Assembly: GCA_964487545.1 (NCBI GenBank)
Contig: CAZARI010000007.1
Location: 1-64,000, forward strand
DNA: 64,000 bases
Reading direction: 5' to 3'
DNA from: SKUL01 sp964487545
GTDB lineage: Bacteria; Bacteroidota; Bacteroidia; Flavobacteriales_D; SKUL01
In this document: in pieces, positions 60,036-64,000 of the stretch
Numbering within the stretch: the first letter of the stretch is position 1
Layout: every line of letters starts with the position of its first letter
Position numbers and translations under genes: made by a program
The notes under the pieces: model-generated
Database searches by the model: none
What the model was told of the DNA's origin: nothing
Seen by the model: only the letters and a program-made list of their open reading frames with translations

Positions 60036-61604
60036 ATCACGCAGGGGAATACACAGCAACAGTGCGTAGAGCAAGGCATAGAATGTTGCCCCAGTCTGGG
60101 TTTCAAGCGTGTCCTCGGTTAAAAAGCTAAAAGCTGCGATCACCGTAAAAGCCATGGCCATCCAGTTTTGCCTGCGCATCGACCATGAAATAGCATAATG
60201 GTTCAGGTACAAGAAATAGAGCATTCCCAGCACCCCAAACGAAATCCAAAAGGTGAGGTATTGATTGTGCGCCCGGCGACGCAGGTCGTCGGGCAATGAC
60301 GATGCCGCCAAATCATATTGTTGCAACAGGGCGTCGTTCACATCACCCGTTCCCACTCCCAAAATCCAATTTTCTCGCGCTAAATTCCAGCCGTTTGAAA
60401 AGTAAACCATCCGCTGGGTTACCGATCCACCCGCAACGGCTTTATTGTTGACAAAAGCATGGACTTCGAAATAGGTTCCCTGCAGGCGGTGCAGCAGTGG
60501 GTTTTTTATCGGAACGGCCGTGGTATACCCTTGTTCCATTCTTTGGAAATCATCAGACGAAAGTTGGGCAAACCCCAGCGAGTCTTTCCGCAATCCCAAA
60601 GAAGACATGTATCGGATGATGGTGTGCCGCATGAGTTGTCCGCGTTGATCTTCTCCCCAAAAATCCATATCACTGTTGCGGTTCCACGCTCTATTCAACT
60701 CCTCGGTAGCTACATAGCGATAGATAAAGAATCCGTTTTCCAGCTCATGGTTCTCTTCGTGATGCTCGTATTCCGATCCGCCAGCGCTGTGGGTTTCGAA
60801 GGGCGCGAAGTTGTCGGGAACGGCCTGTGGGGTCGTATATTTGAAATAACCACTTATCACCAATGCGACCATAAGGACCACCGCGAAAACCGGTGCGGCC
60901 ATCCAGAAATACTTTTTGGGCGTTGGCAGGTGAGTTGCTGCATAAAAGATTCCCATCACCACCGCTGTCCCTATCATTACAGCAATACCCGTCAATGATT
61001 GCAAAAAGATCAGAAAACCAATCACCCAAATAGCGATTGCAATGAACCACCACCACCCCATTCGATCGCTCCGCCAGGCATAAAAAGAGAAGAACAGCGC
61101 AATGACCAGCAACAGCGAAAACCGGATCGGAGAGGAGAAAAACACGATTTCCCGAATGTTGTCGACATCTTTGTTGTGCGCCAGAAAATAATGTCCGATG
61201 CTCAGCAAGGTGCCGAAAATCACCACGGCAACAAACAGCCAAAGCAATCGAATAATTAGTGCACTGGGCAAGGGTTTTGCCGAGCCCAATACCACCGGAA
61301 AAAGCAATAATGGCAGCTTGATGCGGATATCGTTCAGTGCATAATCAAAGTTGGTGGTGTTCCACAGCCCGATGAGATGAAGGGCAAACAGGATGATGAT
61401 CAGTATCGCTGGACGATTGCCCCGAAGCCTTTTCCATTTCTCGCTGAAACCACCTTCCAACAGCCAGTTCAGCGCAAGTAGCATCCCACCGATGCTCAGT
61501 AAAAAACGGGACACTCCCAGCCCAATGATTGCCAACGACAACCCAAACAGAAAAACATAATAATGTGCACTCTGCTTGTTAATGGTCATGAAAGGGAGCT
61601 TCAC
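59967..61604 (-). CDS. O-antigen ligase family membrane protein
   Basis: 545 residues with about eleven to twelve transmembrane helices and a large loop from about 240 to 410. The Wzy_C/WaaL-like signature is NWILGVGTGDVNDALLQQYD then DDLRRRAHNQYLTFWISFGV near 445-475, with the conserved Arg and His. Joins glycan chains to lipid A-core or polymerises them; the actual acceptor is unknown. Starts 10 bp after ctp on the same strand. The C-terminal 23 codons are antisense to the end of the GT9 gene, where both must keep open frames. Confidence 0.85.
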   Translation of the reverse strand: MKLPFMTINKQSAHYYVFLFGLSLAIIGLGVSRFLLSIGGMLLALNWLLEGGFSEKWKRLRGNRPAILIIILFALHLIGLWNTTNFDYALNDIRIKLPLLLFPVVLGSAKPLPSALIIRLLWLFVAVVIFGTLLSIGHYFLAHNKDVDNIREIVFFSSPIRFSLLLVIALFFSFYAWRSDRMGWWWFIAIAIWVIGFLIFLQSLTGIAVMIGTAVVMGIFYAATHLPTPKKYFWMAAPVFAVVLMVALVISGYFKYTTPQAVPDNFAPFETHSAGGSEYEHHEENHELENGFFIYRYVATEELNRAWNRNSDMDFWGEDQRGQLMRHTIIRYMSSLGLRKDSLGFAQLSSDDFQRMEQGYTTAVPIKNPLLHRLQGTYFEVHAFVNNKAVAGGSVTQRMVYFSNGWNLARENWILGVGTGDVNDALLQQYDLAASSLPDDLRRRAHNQYLTFWISFGVLGMLYFLYLNHYAISWSMRRQNWMAMAFTVIAAFSFLTEDTLETQTGATFYALLYALLLCIPLRDSAGAKFRFDELWRNSVDGRLGQ

Positions 61605-61613
61605 GAAAGCCAG

Positions 61614-63290
61614 TTACTTTCCGGTATAGTTTACGCTTAGAATATTGCTGTAACTACCATTGGAAAACACTTCACGAGCCATGTCGATCGATTTGTCGCG
61701 GGCCAATGCCGCCTTAATCCGCCCTTGTTGAAAGTAATACCTCGAAACAATTTCGTTTTCCAACACCAGTTGAATATCGCTGCGAAATTTATAGAGATCG
61801 TTGCGGCCGTAGGGCAGTATCTTAGCACGCAGTGCTTCAAACTCCGCTATGGCTTCATCGTAATATTCCTCCTCCTTTGCTGTGGCGAGCAATTTTTCGT
61901 AGGTCTTTTCGGTGTTGGTCGTATAATTTACGTCAAACGACAACACAAACTCAGCAAATTCATCGTAGTCAGCATTTGACATGGCAAATTCATCGGCTGA
62001 TGCAATGGACTCATGATCGATAAAATACTGGTTGGCATATTTAAAGAAGATCTGTCTTTCGAGCAATGCCAGTAGAATTTTGTGCAATTTGTCATCATCT
62101 ACCAGTACATCCGGTTCGATTCCCCGTCCGTCAATTACCTCGCGCCCCTTTTCGGTGTAGAACTTGTGCAACAACGAATCGGGAATTTCATCAACGCCAC
62201 CTTCAATATCCTTGTGGGTATAATCTATTCGCTGAATACACCTTCCACTTGGAATGTAGTATTTGGCAACGGTGAGTTTCAGTTTGGAGTTATAAAACAA
62301 ATCACGCGTTTGTTGCACGAGCCCTTTCCCAAAGGTGTTTCTTCCGATGATCACTGCCCGGTCGTAGTCCTGCAATGCTCCTGATACAATTTCTGATGCC
62401 GATGCCGAAGCTTCGTCCACCAGTATCACCAGCGGCATAAGGGTATCCACCGGCTCGTTGAGTGCCATATATTCTTTATCCCAATCTTTAATTTTTCCTT
62501 TGGTGCTCACCACTTCAGAGCCCTTGGGGACGAACATATTCACAATATTCACCGCTTCGCGCAGCAATCCTCCGCCATTGCCACGAAGATCAAGAATAAG
62601 GCTGGACATTCCCTGTTTATCTCTCAGGTCGAGGAATGCCTCTTTAACGCTTCTGCCGGCGGTATGGGTAAAGCTGTTAAGCTTCATGTATCCGATTTCG
62701 TCGGTGAGCTTTCCGTAATAGGGCACGTCGGGAATTTTAATTTCTTCGCGCAGCACGCCAATGGTTGTGGGACTTTCTTCTCCGAGTTTCTGCACCTTAA
62801 TTTCGACGGTACTTCCTGCACGGCCTTTAAGCAGTTTGCTTACTTCCTCTTGATCTTTATTAGTGATGTCAATCCCGTCGATAGCGAGAATCCGATCGCC
62901 GGCTGTTAGTCCCGATTTTTGCGCTGGAAAACCCTCGTATGGTTCAGAAATATACACTGCTCCGTCCATGGTGCGAATGAGCGAACCGATTCCGCCATAC
63001 TGTCCGGTAGTCATAAACCGGTAGTCTTCCATGTCGGCCTCCGCAATAAAATTGGTGTATGGATCGAGTGATTCGAGCATGGCATCAATTCCGGTTTTCA
63101 TCAACTCTCCCGGATTGGTTTCATCGACGTAGTAGATATTGAGCTCGCGGTATAGTGTGGTAAAAATTTCGAGATTTTTAGAAATCTCAAAATAGTTGTC
63201 GTTAATTTTTTTGGAAACCAAACCGGCTCCGCCGATAATCAGCGCCACCAGGGCAAATATCGATACGAACTTAATTTGTTTGTTCTTCAT
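61614..63290 (-). CDS. C-terminal processing protease, peptidase S41
   Basis: 558 residues from the ATG at 63290 (MKNKQIKFVSIFALVALIIG); an in-frame start at 63323 is an alternative. Inner-membrane anchor, then a PDZ domain (YGGIGSLIRTMDGAVYISEP and GLTAGDRILAIDGIDIT) and the S41 core: LILDLRGNGGGLLREAVNIV, catalytic Ser in ASASASEIVSGALQDYDRA near 338 and Lys in TFGKGLVQQ near 363. The C-terminal 150 residues are an alpha-helical extension. Processes periplasmic proteins. Overlaps the end of rnpA. Confidence 0.93.
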   Translation of the reverse strand: MKNKQIKFVSIFALVALIIGGAGLVSKKINDNYFEISKNLEIFTTLYRELNIYYVDETNPGELMKTGIDAMLESLDPYTNFIAEADMEDYRFMTTGQYGGIGSLIRTMDGAVYISEPYEGFPAQKSGLTAGDRILAIDGIDITNKDQEEVSKLLKGRAGSTVEIKVQKLGEESPTTIGVLREEIKIPDVPYYGKLTDEIGYMKLNSFTHTAGRSVKEAFLDLRDKQGMSSLILDLRGNGGGLLREAVNIVNMFVPKGSEVVSTKGKIKDWDKEYMALNEPVDTLMPLVILVDEASASASEIVSGALQDYDRAVIIGRNTFGKGLVQQTRDLFYNSKLKLTVAKYYIPSGRCIQRIDYTHKDIEGGVDEIPDSLLHKFYTEKGREVIDGRGIEPDVLVDDDKLHKILLALLERQIFFKYANQYFIDHESIASADEFAMSNADYDEFAEFVLSFDVNYTTNTEKTYEKLLATAKEEEYYDEAIAEFEALRAKILPYGRNDLYKFRSDIQLVLENEIVSRYYFQQGRIKAALARDKSIDMAREVFSNGSYSNILSVNYTGK

Positions 63291-63696
63291 GGTCTTTTTC
63301 AGCTTGATCAGATTGTCCGACATCTTTGGATAAACGCGTAAGCAGTCGGGTTATTTTCTGGTGAATCAAAATGGACTCCAAGGTGTCCTCACTTCCTACA
63401 AAAATAATCAACATTGCATACTGTTGCTTCACTTCCTGGAGTGAGTCTTTGAGAATGTGTTTGTTTTTGCGGTAGGCTTCGCGCACTTGCCTCCGGATGC
63501 GATTGCGATTGACTGCCTTGCGCACCCGCTTTTTTGGAATGCTGATGGCCACCCGTCCAGGAACCGTTTCGGCAAAGGATGCAGGCAGGTACAGTAAGAT
63601 AAATGGATAAGCCTTAACTGCTTTTCCGTTTTTAAAAAGCGTGGCCAGTTGTTTTTTACCCCCCAACCGCTCGGCCTTATTAAATTTCTCATCCAT
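63271..63696 (-). CDS. rnpA: Ribonuclease P protein component
   Basis: 141 residues. Assists the RNA subunit in cutting the 5' leader of tRNA precursors. The RNR signature is RKAVNRNRIRRQVREAYR, and AISIPKKRVRKAV precedes it. The C-terminal tail is acidic (QSDQAEKDHEEQTN), longer than usual. rpmH is not beside it, as often in Flavobacteriia, where hemD-rnpA-ctp is common. Its stop lies 20 bp inside the ctp gene. Confidence 0.95.
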   Translation of the reverse strand: MDEKFNKAERLGGKKQLATLFKNGKAVKAYPFILLYLPASFAETVPGRVAISIPKKRVRKAVNRNRIRRQVREAYRKNKHILKDSLQEVKQQYAMLIIFVGSEDTLESILIHQKITRLLTRLSKDVGQSDQAEKDHEEQTN

Positions 63697-63763
63697 TGGC
63701 TTAAATTAACGATTGCACGCCAATTTGCGGATTTTTAACAGAAAGGGGGTTTCGGCACCGAAC

Positions 63764-64000
63764 TTACTTATCCTTTTTGACATACTGCTCTATGGCCATA
63801 GTCATAGAAGGCGCAGCGGGCGTTGGCGCGTGTAGGTCGAGTCGCAGACCGGCGTCGGTTACTGCCTGCGCGGTGGTCGGTCCAAAAGCCGCAATACGGG
63901 TATTGTTTTGCTTGAAATCGGGAAAATTCTCCAGCAGCGATTTTATTCCGCTGGGACTGAAGAACACGAGCATATCGTAGTTCACGTCTTTCAGATCAGA
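63764..64000 (-). CDS. hemD: Uroporphyrinogen-III synthase, C-terminal part
   Basis: 78 codons visible; the 5' end lies beyond the window. It reads DMLVFFSPSGIKSLLENFPD, RIAAFGPTTAQAVTDAGLRL and SMTMAIEQYVKK, the usual end of HemD, which cyclises hydroxymethylbilane in haem synthesis. The frame is open to base 64000 with no start needed. Transcribed toward rnpA, 67 bp away. Confidence 0.85.
   Translation of the reverse strand, partial: SDLKDVNYDMLVFFSPSGIKSLLENFPDFKQNNTRIAAFGPTTAQAVTDAGLRLDLHAPTPAAPSMTMAIEQYVKKDK

Noticed and set aside
1..64000. CRISPR array, toxin-antitoxin pair, restriction or other defence system
   Set aside because: No spaced short direct repeats, cas genes, methylases or typical toxin pairs were found.

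Overview
The window looks like a scaffold from the Bacteroidota, most likely the order Flavobacteriales. The evidence is a PorP/SprF-type protein beside a giant SprB-repeat adhesin, the gliding lipoprotein GldH, several type IX secretion (T9SS) cargo domains of both type A and type B, the conserved gene order acpP-fabF-rnc-(IPE..DY protein)-pyk, and promoters that match TAnnTTTG, the -7 element used by the Bacteroidota primary sigma factor. I found exact matches to that element in front of 15 transcription units. The genus cannot be named from the sequence alone. A run of exactly 100 N (5773-5872) is a scaffolding gap, so the first 5.8 kb may not truly neighbour the rest.

Layout. 1-5.4 kb: a minus-strand surface operon with a CHU_C (T9SS type B) protein, an SprF-like protein and a repeat adhesin that runs off the window. 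5.7 kb: tRNA-Arg(CCT). 5.9-18.3 kb: mostly housekeeping genes (metG, an S66 carboxypeptidase, yraN, an rRNA pseudouridine synthase, purD, purQ, udk, an S4 protein, a TPR protein) and a tiny protein that is only a signal peptide plus a T9SS type B domain. 18.4-25.4 kb: yicC-gmk-nadD, a DMT permease, hflX, lysS. 25.4-33.6 kb: a plus-strand run with phosphoglucose/phosphomannose isomerase, lipB, a serine hydrolase, an exonuclease, a lipoprotein, a fused oligopeptide ABC ATPase, and a CotH-family gene split by an in-frame stop. 33.6-41.9 kb: both CoA-transferase subunits, PBP1A, gldH, ricT, holB, pgk.

41.9-48.4 kb is the one clearly accessory stretch. It holds two T9SS cargo genes (one with a peptidase S74 chaperone domain), a small XRE-type regulator gene cut in two by a complete IS66-family element (8-bp target duplication CGTATAGA, matching terminal inverted repeats, tnpA-tnpB-tnpC), and a decayed tandem remnant of the S74 gene. 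48.5-58.2 kb returns to core genes: cvpA, a cyclophilin, pheS, pyk, rnc, fabF, acpP, purN, marC, rnhA and a biotin carrier protein. 58.3-64 kb carries two glycosyltransferases, an O-antigen ligase, a C-terminal processing protease, rnpA and the 3' end of hemD.

No CRISPR array, phage defence island or biosynthetic cluster was seen. The most interesting items are the IS66-split regulator, the CotH gene whose stop removes its T9SS sorting domain, the cargo-less T9SS type B protein, a four-cysteine insertion in PBP1A, the near-exact 79-residue periodicity of the adhesin, and several promoters so close to the start codon that the mRNA should be leaderless.
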